DNA of 64,000 nt, taken from NCBI RefSeq assembly GCF_048128805.1, contig NC_136012.1:16167725-16231724 (forward strand), read 5' to 3'. This DNA comes from Centroberyx gerrardi. Taxonomy: Eukaryota > Chordata > Actinopteri > Beryciformes > Berycidae. The translations under genes were made by a program, and so were the position numbers. The stretch's first letter is position 1. Each line of letters opens with the position of its first letter. The notes beneath the pieces are model-generated. The model saw only the letters and a program-made list of their open reading frames with translations. It had not been told where the DNA came from and searched no databases. Shown one piece after another: positions 36,201 through 42,229 of this stretch.

Positions 36201-38046
36201 ACTAACATGGCCATTACTGACGACTGTAATGTTCTAAATACAGTACAGAGTGTTACTAACTAATCTGGGCATTTCATGGTAAAGGGTAAATAACATTGGA
36301 ACCTATCAGGATTACATACTGATGGTAAGAAATAGATTGTTCTGGAAAAAATAGTTCACACAAGGAACTCTATGTCCTTCGAATGGCACAGTAGCTGACA
36401 GCTATACGGCGCACCAGCTGAGTCACAAAAGATACGCAATTTCTCATCCCTATAATGTTTGGCGATAAAAGTGATTCATTTTTCTGCCGTGTTTAACTTT
36501 GTCATTCAGCTGGTAATTTCCGTCTTATCTGCTGCTCTAGATGTGAAGAGCTGGCTGGTGATGTTTGGCTTCCAGCTCAGTAACATAATCCCAGGGTTTC
36601 CTCGTCACTCCCTCTACTTTGTGGAGCCACCGTATGAGCTGCAGGCCACCCAGCACTGTGAGAATGGACAGGTACGTTACAGTAGGACTTCACAGCCACT
36701 GTGCGTGGTGACTATACATCCTCAAAATCCAGTCCAGTATTAACCCCACAATTATGTTTCAGCTGTTCTCATGTACACTACCAGTCAAAAGTTTGGTCAC
36801 ACCTAATTTAATATACTATGTACAAGCCATTTTGATCTAAAGGCTTATGCTTAAATGCTTGAAATTAGTTTTTTTAGACAAATATAAATAGTGAAGTTGA
36901 TGCCTATGTATGAATTTCTTTCCAAAGCCTTTGCCTTTCCATCAAGGCAAAGGACGGCTACTTTAAAGAATCTAAAATATAAGATAGTTTTGATATGTTT
37001 AACACTTTTTTGGTCACTGCATAATTCCATTTGTGTTCTTTCATAGTTTTGATGTCTTTACTATTATTCAAAAATGTGAAAAATAGTAAAAATAAAGAAA
37101 AATGTGGTGTGTCCAAACCTTTGACTGGTAGTGTATATTCATGTAAATACAGATGCCAATCATCCTCTACAGTATTGTTTACAAGTTGTAATACTGCTTT
37201 GTTAACAACTGTCCTAATATGAATTTATATTTTGCACAGTGATTGTTAACACATTACAGTCTCTCTCTCTTACAAAGTGATTGTTAACCTGTTAACTTCC
37301 TCATGTAGCTCATCACCGGTGTGCAGCAGGCAGCAGAGCGCCACAACCAGGCCTTCATGGCCCTGGAGGGTCGCCTGCTCAACAAGGAACGTCGCGGACG
37401 CAAGGACAAGCCCGGCCACTGGTTTGGCACCAGCACCCCCATCATCGGCCGTGGGGTGATGCTGGCGCTGAAGGAGGGCCGCGTGGTGGCCGGCGTGTCG
37501 GCCATGGCCAGCGACGACAGCCGTAAAGTGGCTCTGGTGCTCAATGGTGCCCTCTACCTAGACGGCACACATTACACCCAGGACGGGAAGGACTGTCACT
37601 TCTTTGTGAAAGTGGGCTCTGCCGACAGCGACCTGTTGGCCCTGGGGCTCACCAACGGGCGCAAGGCGCTGGAGAGCGGCATCAATGTGACAGTGAGCGG
37701 CCGGTCGAGGAGAGGGGCAACTGTGGAGTTTGCGGTTCCGTCACTAGCGCTGAGCATTCGCTACGGGCTCGCCCTGGACGTGGTGGATGAAGAGAAGGTA
37801 AGACTGTTGGAGCTGGCCAGGCAGAGGGCGCTGGCCGGGGCCTGGGCCAGGGAGCAGCAGAGGGCCCGGGACGGGAAGGAGGGCAGTCGCCTGTGGACGG
37901 AGGGGGAGAGACAGCAGCTGCTAACAACGGGCAGAGTGCAGGGCTACGACGGCTACTATGTGCTGCCTGTGGAGCAGTACCCAGAACTGGCTGACAGCAG
38001 CAACAACATCCAGTTCCTCAGACAGAACGAGATGGGCAAGAGGTAA
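6473..38046 (+). CDS. tenm2: Teneurin-2, 3' two thirds of the gene (partial, 31 exons incl. 2 microexons)
   Basis: Type II single-pass synaptic adhesion protein that binds latrophilins and other teneurins across the synapse. The joined exons keep one frame and encode about 2,385 residues plus a partial first codon, against about 2,770 for the whole mammalian protein; the missing N-terminus is the cytoplasmic domain and membrane helix. Approximate residues of this fragment: stalk 1-175 (RERR near 130), EGF1-8 176-447, Cys-rich and TTR-like region 448-660, FN plug about 660-800, NHL propeller about 800-1180, YD barrel about 1180-2090, Tox-GHH-like domain 2140-2340, TCAP 2342-2382, ending GKR. 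Teneurin-2 identity rests on the end [19 protein letters not shown] and QNEMGKR; from memory teneurin-1, -3 and -4 end in SEI/SEM with other changes. Exon joins use GT-AG throughout. Coordinates are from manual reading. Confidence 0.95.
7772..7977 (+). CDS. tenm2: tenm2 window exon 2: stalk
   Basis: 206 nt, acceptor CGCCCCAG and donor CACAG|GTGCGC. Encodes [18 protein letters not shown], then [21 protein letters not shown] and [14 protein letters not shown], the conserved stalk of teneurins. The NSS is a potential N-glycosylation site. Leaves at a codon boundary. Confidence 0.93.
8704..8899 (+). CDS. tenm2: tenm2 window exon 3: stalk with furin-type site
   Basis: 196 nt. Encodes [13 protein letters not shown], then [10 protein letters not shown] and [24 protein letters not shown] at 8761-8772 matches the furin consensus reported for teneurin-2 between membrane and EGF repeats. 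The (CT)n tract at 8664-8697 directly precedes the CAG acceptor. Confidence 0.95.
10749..10850 (+). CDS. tenm2: tenm2 window exon 4: EGF repeat 1
   Basis: 102 nt, phase 1 at both ends. Encodes [19 protein letters not shown] and then [15 protein letters not shown], a six-cysteine EGF module starting the array of eight. The acceptor lies about 20 nt after a (CT)n run. The donor GTATTA is followed by an intron carrying a SINE. Confidence 0.95.
10879..11074 (-). mobile_element. tRNA-derived SINE in the EGF1-EGF2 intron
   Basis: Read on the minus strand it starts with a tRNA-like head containing a perfect B box, GGTTCGAATCC (11014-11004), and an A-box-like GAGTAGAGCG, followed by a tRNA-unrelated body and an A-rich tail (T run at 10879-10893 on +). 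It is flanked by near-identical direct repeats AAATGTTTCTTCT (10866-10878) and AAATGTGTTTCTTCT (11075-11089), good evidence of target-site duplication. It is antisense to tenm2. Confidence 0.85.
11628..11822 (+). CDS. tenm2: tenm2 window exon 5: EGF repeats 2 and 3
   Basis: 195 nt, phase 1 at both ends. EGF2 reads [17 protein letters not shown]; Tyr (11663-11665) sits where the third EGF cysteine belongs, leaving an unpaired cysteine. Family knowledge: this unpaired cysteine in EGF2 and one in EGF5 form the inter-chain disulfides of teneurin dimers. EGF3 ([12 protein letters not shown]) is a normal six-cysteine repeat. Confidence 0.95.
13344..13544 (+). CDS. tenm2: tenm2 window exon 6: EGF repeats 4 and 5
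   Basis: 201 nt, phase 1 at both ends, acceptor GTTATGTAG with a weak pyrimidine tract, donor ATGG|GTAGGT. EGF4 is [20 protein letters not shown]5 is [19 protein letters not shown], with Phe at 13481-13483 in the third-cysteine position; mammals have Tyr there as I recall. The second unpaired cysteine for dimerisation is thus conserved. Confidence 0.95.
14396..14581 (+). CDS. tenm2: tenm2 window exon 7: EGF repeats 6 and 7
   Basis: 186 nt, phase 1 at both ends. Encodes [18 protein letters not shown] and then [16 protein letters not shown], ending WNGEHCTI. The donor GTAAGT is followed within 10 nt by long (GT)n runs (14589-14620, 14658-14681), possible binding sites for UG-repeat RNA-binding proteins. 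Confidence 0.95.
15570..15596 (+). CDS. tenm2: tenm2 candidate microexon A (27 nt, EGF7-EGF8 linker)
   Basis: Between acceptor TTCTCCCACTGCAG and a weak donor GTACCG lies a 27-nt stretch, phase 1 at both ends, that adds DHGSMVDKA without shifting frame. It sits between the EGF7 and EGF8 exons, where other teneurins have a nine-residue alternative insert (splice site A). The residues do not clearly match the insert I recall from teneurin-3, so this rests on position, length and phase. A UGC at 15548-15550 is 20 nt upstream, as in SRRM4-dependent neuronal microexons. Confidence 0.55.
15597..19483 (+). other. tenm2: tenm2 intron with candidate conserved block
   Basis: Largest intron in the window, 3.9 kb. 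It holds GA repeats (16638-16720), a CT-rich tract (16978-17107), CA (17166-17200), GT (18113-18140) and GA (19036-19064) microsatellites. Between 17,230 and 18,060 it is nearly repeat-free with several AATTA-type sites. No further exon recognised. Confidence 0.5.
19484..19630 (+). CDS. tenm2: tenm2 window exon 8: EGF repeat 8 and start of Cys-rich linker
   Basis: 147 nt, phase 1 at both ends. Encodes [20 protein letters not shown], then [13 protein letters not shown] and [13 protein letters not shown]. The DNKDNEG stretch matches teneurin-2 closely. A GT repeat lies at 19304-19331 and a CT-rich tract runs into the acceptor. Confidence 0.95.
19661..19834. repeat. Duplicated 35-bp unit with hairpin potential, 138 bp apart
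   Basis: ATAGAGCTCTTGTAAGAAGA at 19661 and ATAGAGCTCTTATGAGAAGA at 19799, each followed by GCCCT, recur with small differences in the intron after exon 8. Each copy can fold (GGGCTCTT against AAGAGCT on the other strand). The spacer is purine-rich GGAA/GAAA. Confidence 0.6.
20047..20257 (+). CDS. tenm2: tenm2 window exon 9: Cys-rich region
   Basis: 211 nt, enters phase 1, leaves phase 2. Encodes [19 protein letters not shown], then [20 protein letters not shown] and ENPFNS. The CC pair and clustered cysteines mark the Cys-rich spacer between EGF8 and the transthyretin-related domain. Confidence 0.95.
21619..21738 (+). CDS. tenm2: tenm2 window exon 10: transthyretin-related domain, first part
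   Basis: 120 nt. Encodes [20 protein letters not shown] and [16 protein letters not shown], a carboxypeptidase-regulatory/TTR-like beta-sandwich start. The donor is GGGAC|GTACGT; joining to the next exon rebuilds DGTFDL, which fixes the end at 21738. Confidence 0.93.
21783..21910 (-). mobile_element. Probable 3' tail of a truncated non-LTR retroelement
   Basis: On + there is an ATTAG/ATTACATTAG repeat array (21788-21853) followed by ACTTTAATGATCCCATGGGGAA. Reverse-complemented, this is a GGGATCATTAAAGT stretch ending in short tandem repeats, typical of LINE-type 3' ends in fish. The body continues for an unknown distance into the intron. Confidence 0.45.
22444..22705 (+). CDS. tenm2: tenm2 window exon 11: transthyretin-related domain, second part
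   Basis: 262 nt, leaving at a codon boundary. Encodes [20 protein letters not shown], then [20 protein letters not shown] and [14 protein letters not shown]. Codon third positions are very GC-rich compared with flanking introns. Confidence 0.95.
22973..23240 (+). CDS. tenm2: tenm2 window exon 12: FN-plug domain
   Basis: 268 nt, starts at a codon boundary, ends phase 1. Encodes [20 protein letters not shown], then [19 protein letters not shown] and [20 protein letters not shown]. This belongs to the fibronectin-plug region that caps the YD barrel in teneurin structures. Confidence 0.95.
24471..24614 (+). CDS. tenm2: tenm2 window exon 13: FN-plug domain, second part
   Basis: 144 nt, phase 1 at both ends, acceptor CTACATGTAG and donor CAGTG|GTGCGT. 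Encodes [20 protein letters not shown], then [20 protein letters not shown]. Strongly conserved among teneurin-2 proteins. Confidence 0.95.
25077..25326 (+). CDS. tenm2: tenm2 window exon 14: end of FN plug and first NHL blade
   Basis: 250 nt, enters phase 1, leaves phase 2 with donor CTAAG|GTATGG. Encodes [32 protein letters not shown], then [20 protein letters not shown], the start of the six-bladed propeller that carries the latrophilin and homophilic contact surfaces. Confidence 0.95.
25985..26005 (+). CDS. tenm2: tenm2 microexon B (21 nt, propeller splice insert)
   Basis: Acceptor TCTCCCTTGAAG, 21-nt exon, donor CACAG|GTAAGA. Joined to its neighbours it yields LRNKDFRHSNNP; skipping gives LSNNP in the same frame. 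This is the fish form of the seven-residue insert in the beta-propeller. Family knowledge: in teneurin-2 its inclusion changes overall shape and blocks trans binding to latrophilin, shifting synapse type. A UGC at 25957-25959 lies 26 nt upstream with a CU-rich tract, as in SRRM4-regulated neuronal microexons. Confidence 0.93.
26151..26380 (+). CDS. tenm2: tenm2 window exon 15: NHL propeller
   Basis: 230 nt. Encodes [54 protein letters not shown] and [14 protein letters not shown]. The DTNSRRIY core is a typical NHL blade. Relative to my recollection of mammalian teneurin-2, the fish sequence DERCGD lacks one residue of DEARCGD. Confidence 0.95.
26381..27787 (+). other. tenm2: tenm2 intron with long GT repeat
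   Basis: 1.4 kb intron. It carries a GT array at about 26886-26972 and a CT-rich tract at 27078-27180. No exon recognised between the two NHL exons. Confidence 0.6.
26886..26972. repeat. (GT)n microsatellite
   Basis: Interrupted then pure GT repeat in the tenm2 intron between NHL exons 15 and 16; the pure part is about 40 bp (26933-26972). Confidence 0.95.
27788..27942 (+). CDS. tenm2: tenm2 window exon 16: NHL propeller
   Basis: 155 nt, phase 1 to phase 0. Encodes [40 protein letters not shown] and CDASMDVSQ. This blade is nearly identical to mammalian teneurin-2 as I recall it. Confidence 0.95.
28249..28350 (+). CDS. tenm2: tenm2 window exon 17: NHL propeller
   Basis: 102 nt, both ends at codon boundaries. 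Encodes [20 protein letters not shown] and [14 protein letters not shown]. The donor CAG|GTCTGT is weaker than its neighbours but is the only one that joins to VSIIAGRP in the next exon. Confidence 0.93.
28712..28885 (+). CDS. tenm2: tenm2 window exon 18: NHL propeller
   Basis: 174 nt, both ends at codon boundaries. Encodes [20 protein letters not shown], then [20 protein letters not shown] and [15 protein letters not shown] is a teneurin NHL blade core. Confidence 0.95.
29243..29886 (+). CDS. tenm2: tenm2 window exon 19: last NHL blades and start of YD barrel
   Basis: 644 nt, second-longest coding exon here. Encodes [20 protein letters not shown], a Cys cluster [31 protein letters not shown], then the first barrel strands through [15 protein letters not shown]. 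The middle (29,460-29,830) is GC-rich and Gly-rich and the least conserved part of the window protein. Ends after CA so that the next exon's A completes Gln, with donor GTGAGT. Confidence 0.95.
30191..30240. repeat. (GT)n microsatellite upstream of YD exon 20
   Basis: Pure GT array of about 50 bp ending about 70 nt before the acceptor at 30311, close enough to affect branch-point or acceptor use. Confidence 0.95.
30312..30487 (+). CDS. tenm2: tenm2 window exon 20: YD repeats
   Basis: 176 nt, enters phase 2, leaves phase 1. Encodes [20 protein letters not shown], then [20 protein letters not shown] and [15 protein letters not shown] is a canonical YD/RHS repeat. A (GT)n array at 30191-30240 ends about 70 nt upstream of the acceptor. 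Confidence 0.95.
30488..32490 (+). other. tenm2: tenm2 intron (2.0 kb) with candidate conserved block
   Basis: Contains AT-rich sequence, CT-rich tracts (31590-31740) and, at about 31,740-32,340, a repeat-poor stretch between them and the next exon. No exon or recognisable mobile element was seen. Confidence 0.5.
32491..32726 (+). CDS. tenm2: tenm2 window exon 21: YD repeats
   Basis: 236 nt, phase 1 to phase 0. Encodes [56 protein letters not shown] and [24 protein letters not shown] is specific to teneurin-2 among the paralogues I recall. Confidence 0.95.
32838..33134 (+). CDS. tenm2: tenm2 window exon 22: YD repeats
   Basis: 297 nt, 99 whole codons. Encodes [40 protein letters not shown] and [12 protein letters not shown]. 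The intron before it is only 111 nt. Confidence 0.96.
33421..33978 (+). CDS. tenm2: tenm2 window exon 23: YD repeats
   Basis: 558 nt, 186 whole codons, acceptor GTGCCTCCAG and donor GCAAG|GTAAAG. Encodes [60 protein letters not shown] and [17 protein letters not shown]. Forms a large part of the YD barrel wall. Confidence 0.97.
34244..34513 (+). CDS. tenm2: tenm2 window exon 24: YD repeats
   Basis: 270 nt, 90 whole codons. Encodes [40 protein letters not shown] and [15 protein letters not shown]. Near-identical to mammalian teneurin-2. Confidence 0.97.
34611..35021 (+). CDS. tenm2: tenm2 window exon 25: YD repeats
   Basis: 411 nt, 137 whole codons, preceded by a 97-nt intron, the shortest here. 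Encodes [55 protein letters not shown] and [13 protein letters not shown]. Several YD motifs (YDLNGN, YDLRDR, YDGLGR) are visible. Confidence 0.97.
35179..35289 (+). CDS. tenm2: tenm2 window exon 26: YD barrel
   Basis: 111 nt, 37 whole codons. Encodes [20 protein letters not shown] and [17 protein letters not shown]. Confidence 0.96.
35572..35839 (+). CDS. tenm2: tenm2 window exon 27: RHS-associated core
   Basis: 268 nt, phase 0 to phase 1. Encodes [40 protein letters not shown] and [16 protein letters not shown], the RHS-associated core that closes the barrel and is shared with bacterial RHS proteins, then [14 protein letters not shown]. Confidence 0.97.
36541..36671 (+). CDS. tenm2: tenm2 window exon 28: linker after the barrel
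   Basis: 131 nt, phase 1 to phase 0, acceptor GCTGCTCTAG. Encodes [20 protein letters not shown] and [14 protein letters not shown], the antibiotic-binding-domain-like linker that threads out of the barrel. The intron that follows carries the TA-flanked MITE. Confidence 0.95.
36776..37133. mobile_element. TA-flanked Tc1/mariner-type MITE, 358 bp
   Basis: Ends are inverted repeats of 28 bp that agree at 26 positions (left starts CACTACCAGTCAAAAGTTTG; right ends TTTGACTGGTAGTG). TA dinucleotides flank both sides (36774-36775, 37134-37135), the Tc1/mariner target-site duplication. No transposase frame inside. It lies in the last intron of tenm2. Confidence 0.85.
37309..38046 (+). CDS. tenm2: tenm2 window exon 29: Tox-GHH-like domain, TCAP and stop
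   Basis: 738 nt, last coding exon, acceptor TCATGTAG, stop TAA at 38044-38046. Encodes [53 protein letters not shown] and the C-terminus. The fold is related to bacterial Tox-GHH nucleases; in teneurins it is an outward-facing adhesion module. The last 41 codons before GKR (37912-38034) form the teneurin C-terminal-associated peptide, of the TCAP-2 type; Gly-Lys-Arg could serve as cleavage and amidation signal. Confidence 0.97.
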   Translation, partial: LITGVQQAAERHNQAFMALEGRLLNKERRGRKDKPGHWFGTSTPIIGRGVMLALKEGRVVAGVSAMASDDSRKVALVLNGALYLDGTHYTQDGKDCHFFVKVGSADSDLLALGLTNGRKALESGINVTVSGRSRRGATVEFAVPSLALSIRYGLALDVVDEEKVRLLELARQRALAGAWAREQQRARDGKEGSRLWTEGERQQLLTTGRVQGYDGYYVLPVEQYPELADSSNNIQFLRQNEMGKR

Positions 38047-39345
38047 CAGCCCACCTGAACTTGTTTGAAGGGCAGACTCTCTCTTCCCTTTCTCCCACTT
38101 TCACTTTCCCTTGATCCTGGTCCTTTTCCCTCCCAGCCTCCTCGCCCCTACTCCTCTCAAAACCCACGGAGAATTAACCAACCAACCAACGGGGTTACTC
38201 ACGGAACGCTGCAGGGACTTTTGAAAAGAATGACTTATCAGAAAAAATGTTATTGTTAATTTTACTGCCACAGGCAAAAAATTTAAAGTTTAGTCAAGCG
38301 TTTCTTTTTTTGAAAACAAACTTTGAACAACTGAAAAAGCACTGATGAACTTTTAGAACTGTTGCTTAATGAATAAGAAGATTCCCCTTTTTAAAAAAGA
38401 TATTGATATTTTCACCCATATTTTTTGGGTCACACTGAGAGCGGCCATGACAGCTACTGAACACATGGTGGAGTTGTGCTGTGCTGGGTTCTGCGGTCAA
38501 GGCTTGTCTCTAATAGAAACTGAAGGCAAAGGGACCAAAATGGAGGCAAAGCCACCCCAGATTACAGCCAGTCACAACTGCGGAGCAAAGGAGGACATCC
38601 TAAACAGCGACAGAACAATGCAATGTAAAAGGCCGTCCTATAATACTATGAGTCATCTCCCTGTCTCAGGCCTCCCATTGTCCACCACGGACCTGTCCGC
38701 TGCTGCTGAGGCAGCATATATCCAACCAAGCAACACGCAAGATACCGACATCCTTGAACACACTCAAGAGTTATAAATGAACTACAAAAAAATGAACTTT
38801 TTAAAAAAAAAACACAGTTTAAAAAATGATGGCTATATTTGTGGACAGTGGTATCACACGGCATTGTTTTATTTTGAAATGGGGGGAAGAATCATATTAC
38901 TACATATGTGTCAGACTACACTGAATTTCAGGATGTTGCGTATACTGTAGATGCCGTAGTTTTGTACGTTTCAGTCGCGGTAGAATTGTGAGACTTTCAC
39001 CAAGGCACTTCTGTACAGAACGATCAAAACACCCCTCACAGAGTCCTGAAAACATGCTAAGTTAGTATCAAGAGCTATTTATTTTACTTTATTCTTTTTT
39101 ATTTATTTATTGTTCTTAGTACTATATGACAATCATGAAGGAGTCACCAGTTGTATTCAAAATGAACATTAGCGGATGAGTTTATTTTCTTTTGTAAAAT
39201 ATGTAAGAAATGTTCATTTTGTTTTTGTATTAATTTCAGTTTGCTGCCAGGGCAAATAATAGTCACTCTCAAAAAGAATAATTTATGTAATAAAGTGTTT
39301 TAAAAACGGTTTATACTTTAAATAAAGTCTTTAAAACTGTGAAAT
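38047..39345 (+). other. tenm2: tenm2 3' UTR
   Basis: AT-rich sequence after the stop with an AU-rich element ATTTATTTATT at about 39101-39111 and two AATAAA signals near its end. A 135-codon open frame at 38369-38776 has no recognisable similarity and is taken as chance. The end is set about 20 nt after the second signal; a further AATAAA at 39732-39737 could give a longer form. Confidence 0.75.
39289..39326 (+). terminator. tenm2: Tandem poly(A) signals of tenm2
   Basis: AATAAA at 39289-39294 and again at 39321-39326, both followed by U/GU-rich sequence. Two close signals imply cleavage near 39,310 and 39,345. Confidence 0.7.
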
Positions 39346-39850
39346 CTGTTTTTTCGAAATATATCTCGATGTACAGTGTATAGACCTACCTTTATGCAGC
39401 ACAGTAGAATATTGTTGAGAATATCAAGTTTTATATTTCTAAGAGGAAGTGGCTTGTAATGTGCGAAATCTTTAGCTGGTCTTACTACTCTAGAGTTTTG
39501 TGACACTCTAATATTCCATATCTACAATATCAATCCCCAGTTTGTTGTTTTTGACTGTTTGTTTTTCGTTTGGCAGAGATATTACTGTCCTAGATCCCAA
39601 CAGCAGTAGCAGTAATGGATCCCTCTCACTGTGAAGAGACTCGTGCTGGATGTCATAATGTACCAAATCAGTATTATCGAAGGATGATTCTTAAACATTC
39701 ACTGAAACGAGACTCTTCTGAGAACCTTATCAATAAAAAATACTTGTTTACTTCAACCATGCCATGTGTGGTTTTCTTCTACTTGCATCTTTTTTTGTTT
39801 GAGTGCTTTTGATGTTCTTTTGTATGACGGTAAATTCCCCCCTTATGACT

Positions 39851-40186
39851 TAAATTGGTGGTTCTCAACGCGGGGTCCGGGGACCACCAGGGGTCCTTGA
39901 GGGGATTCCAGGGGGTCCCCAGCAAATTGATGAATTATTATTATTATTAACCATTATTTCATTTGCAAGAAGTTAATGCAATTAGAGAATGTAGAAGAAT
40001 GACTGTTTTGATCATAGTTTCACTGTCATCAACTTAATTTGCAGATAGTCATGGATTTCTGGACAAAATCATATCTAACAATAAAAATATTCTCAGAGAG
40101 AAAAAATCTCATCAAATGGGGGTCCGTGGCCCAAATGTGCACTAAATTAGTGATCCTCGATATGAAAAAGATTGAGAATCACTGAC
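39851..40186. mobile_element. hAT-like non-autonomous element
   Basis: Left end GGTGGTTCTCAA and right end TTGAGAATCACTG are imperfect inverted repeats like the common CAGTGGTTCTCAA ends of hAT elements, with GGGGTCCG-type motifs inside each end. A possible eight-base duplication shares ATGACT on both flanks. No coding capacity. Exact ends uncertain. Confidence 0.6.
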
Positions 40187-40189
40187 ATG

Positions 40190-42125
40190 ACTTCTACATT
40201 CATATTGGTTGCATTTCAAAGAAATCCACTCATTGCTTATTGTCAGTATATACTGTGTGGTTGTGGGTACACTGGAAAGCTCCATTGGTTTAAACAGGTT
40301 TGTTGCATACCATTACCCTCACAGGGGGGGTGTATGTTTATGTTCCAGGTATTCTTGATTGTTTGAAAAAAAAAAATCTGAACTTTTAAAATGATGCTGG
40401 TGATTTAATGGCGTGTCAGCAGCTAATAATCACACACAACGGTTTTCCTCTCTCCAACCATATAGCTTACAAAGGACAAAGGTGCCAATACTCTGACACT
40501 GATAGTCAGTCTCCTCACCCTCAAGCCAAAATTTGCACGTCAGTTCAAATGATCTCTTAAGTAGCTACTGAAATGTAACATGTGCCACCCACAAATGCCG
40601 ACAGCTAAGTCACATGGTTGTTTTCTTGGTCCAGCTCTAGTCTATGTGGCTGCTTTGCACATGCCAGCACCCTTTCAGGTACTTCAGGTTGCTAGCATGT
40701 GAAACATCATATCGTTCTTTCCTTTAGCACTTTTGTGTAAAATTGTGCTGCAATCAGAAAGCACCTTCTACAGAACGATCACTGCAGTGAAACTAGTTTG
40801 TGTCGCCGATACTGTCAGTGAATCAGGCAGACGGCCATGTTGCAGACACCATCCTGCTCCAGCCGGGTCACCTCTCACTGCGTTATAAATAGATACATGG
40901 ATCCAGCCAGGCTCCAGCAGCTACAGCATACTGATCTATACTCTCTGCTCTCGCTCTCACACACACACTGCTGCAATCCACAATATCTTGCAATCACAAT
41001 TCTGACTCCTTTGGGGATAAATTATTTTAATGCAAGATTCTCATCTAAAGCAAAAGGCATCTAACAAGTCATTTGGTTTCATCTGTTTTGCAATCAACAC
41101 ATTTTTTCATATTTTCAGTTTTACTTCCAAGGAATGTGAGTATTAAAAATAATAATATTGAATCATTTTTTTATATCAGGATCACCATGAAAAAACATTT
41201 GCAGCCATTGAATGTTACAGCGATCAAACATAAATCATTGTCATCTTTAAAAATGCATTCCATTTATTGTCATATGATTCACCTGAAGACATACATCAGC
41301 AAAAAACAGCTCTTGTGCAAATAAAAGGTATACATTTCAAGCATCAGCTTCTTAAGAGGACCCTGCAGCGTACTGGCATCCAGGGGTCTTGGTGGCTGTT
41401 GAGGGGGGCGGGGTGGGTGGGGGGGGGTTGGCCTTGGGGATGGGAAGTAGCATAGCTGGAAGGGCAGGGAAGAGGGGGGAGAGGGGGGAGAGGGGGGGGG
41501 GTAGGCAGGAGTAGTATCTTACAGAGGTAATAAGATCATAAAGTGCCAAGGAGAGCCTCACACTAGACGAGCCTGAGATCCGAGTGTGCGTGTGCGTGTG
41601 CGTGTAAGTGTGTATGTGCTCGGGCGCGAGTAGAAGTCAATGAGTGTGCCACACGTACCGACGCTCGTTTTCATTATTGCGTATCCGCCTTGTCTGCGCT
41701 GTGGGCGTGCGGTGTGTGTGTGTGTTGTGTTGTGTGTTGTGTGTGTCGGTGTAAGATTACAGTACAGAGCCTGAGATTTAGGGTATGCTTAGAAGCTCAG
41801 TTACAAGCTGCTACGGAGCACCCCCTGGACAGGGTCGGTCAGTGCTGAGGGCTTTACATCAAGGTGGAGCGAGGGGCTCTGGGTAGAGACTTGTAGACTT
41901 CCATGTGGGATCGAGGAACGGCTTTTATTTATAGACAAGCAAAAGACCCGGGGAGGAAACGAGGGCGGCGAGGGAGGGCGGGGGAAGTTAGGGGAGTGCA
42001 GAGGTTTAAGGCAGAGAGGGAGGGGGGGGGGGGGGGGGGCGGAGGGGTGCAGGGGTGGGAGGGGGGGTGTCGAGGCACAGAAAACGGGCAGGGGGGTTAA
42101 TGAGGTCAACGGTTGGGGAATAGCG
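40190..42125 (-). other. Region between tenm2 and cystm1, including probable cystm1 3' UTR
   Basis: No coding exon seen. A minus-strand AATAAA (TTTATT at 41924-41929 on +) about 200 nt past the cystm1 stop could end that transcript; another candidate is near 41,254. The 41,400-42,060 part is very G-rich with G runs (41,495-41,502, 42,022-42,039). Confidence 0.4.
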
Positions 42126-42229
42126 TTATGTCAGCATGTCCCAGAGACAGCAGCAACACAGAGCCGTCCAGCAGGCTGTCAGACATGTGTCTCCTGTGTC
42201 ATCTCTCCTCCTCTCCTCCACCACGTACA
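42126..42229 (-). CDS. cystm1: cystm1 coding exon 2 (CYSTM module)
   Basis: 104 nt, acceptor CTCTCTCTCAG, stop TAA at 42128-42126. Encodes VYVVEERRRDDTGDTCLTAC and WTALCCCCLWDMLT. A (CT)n tract (GA on +, 42234-42260) directly forms the polypyrimidine tract. Confidence 0.95.

Noticed and set aside
38369..38776. 135-codon + strand open frame after the tenm2 stop
   Set aside because: Lies inside the 3' UTR, has no recognisable domain, no better codon use than flanking DNA, and no splice context.
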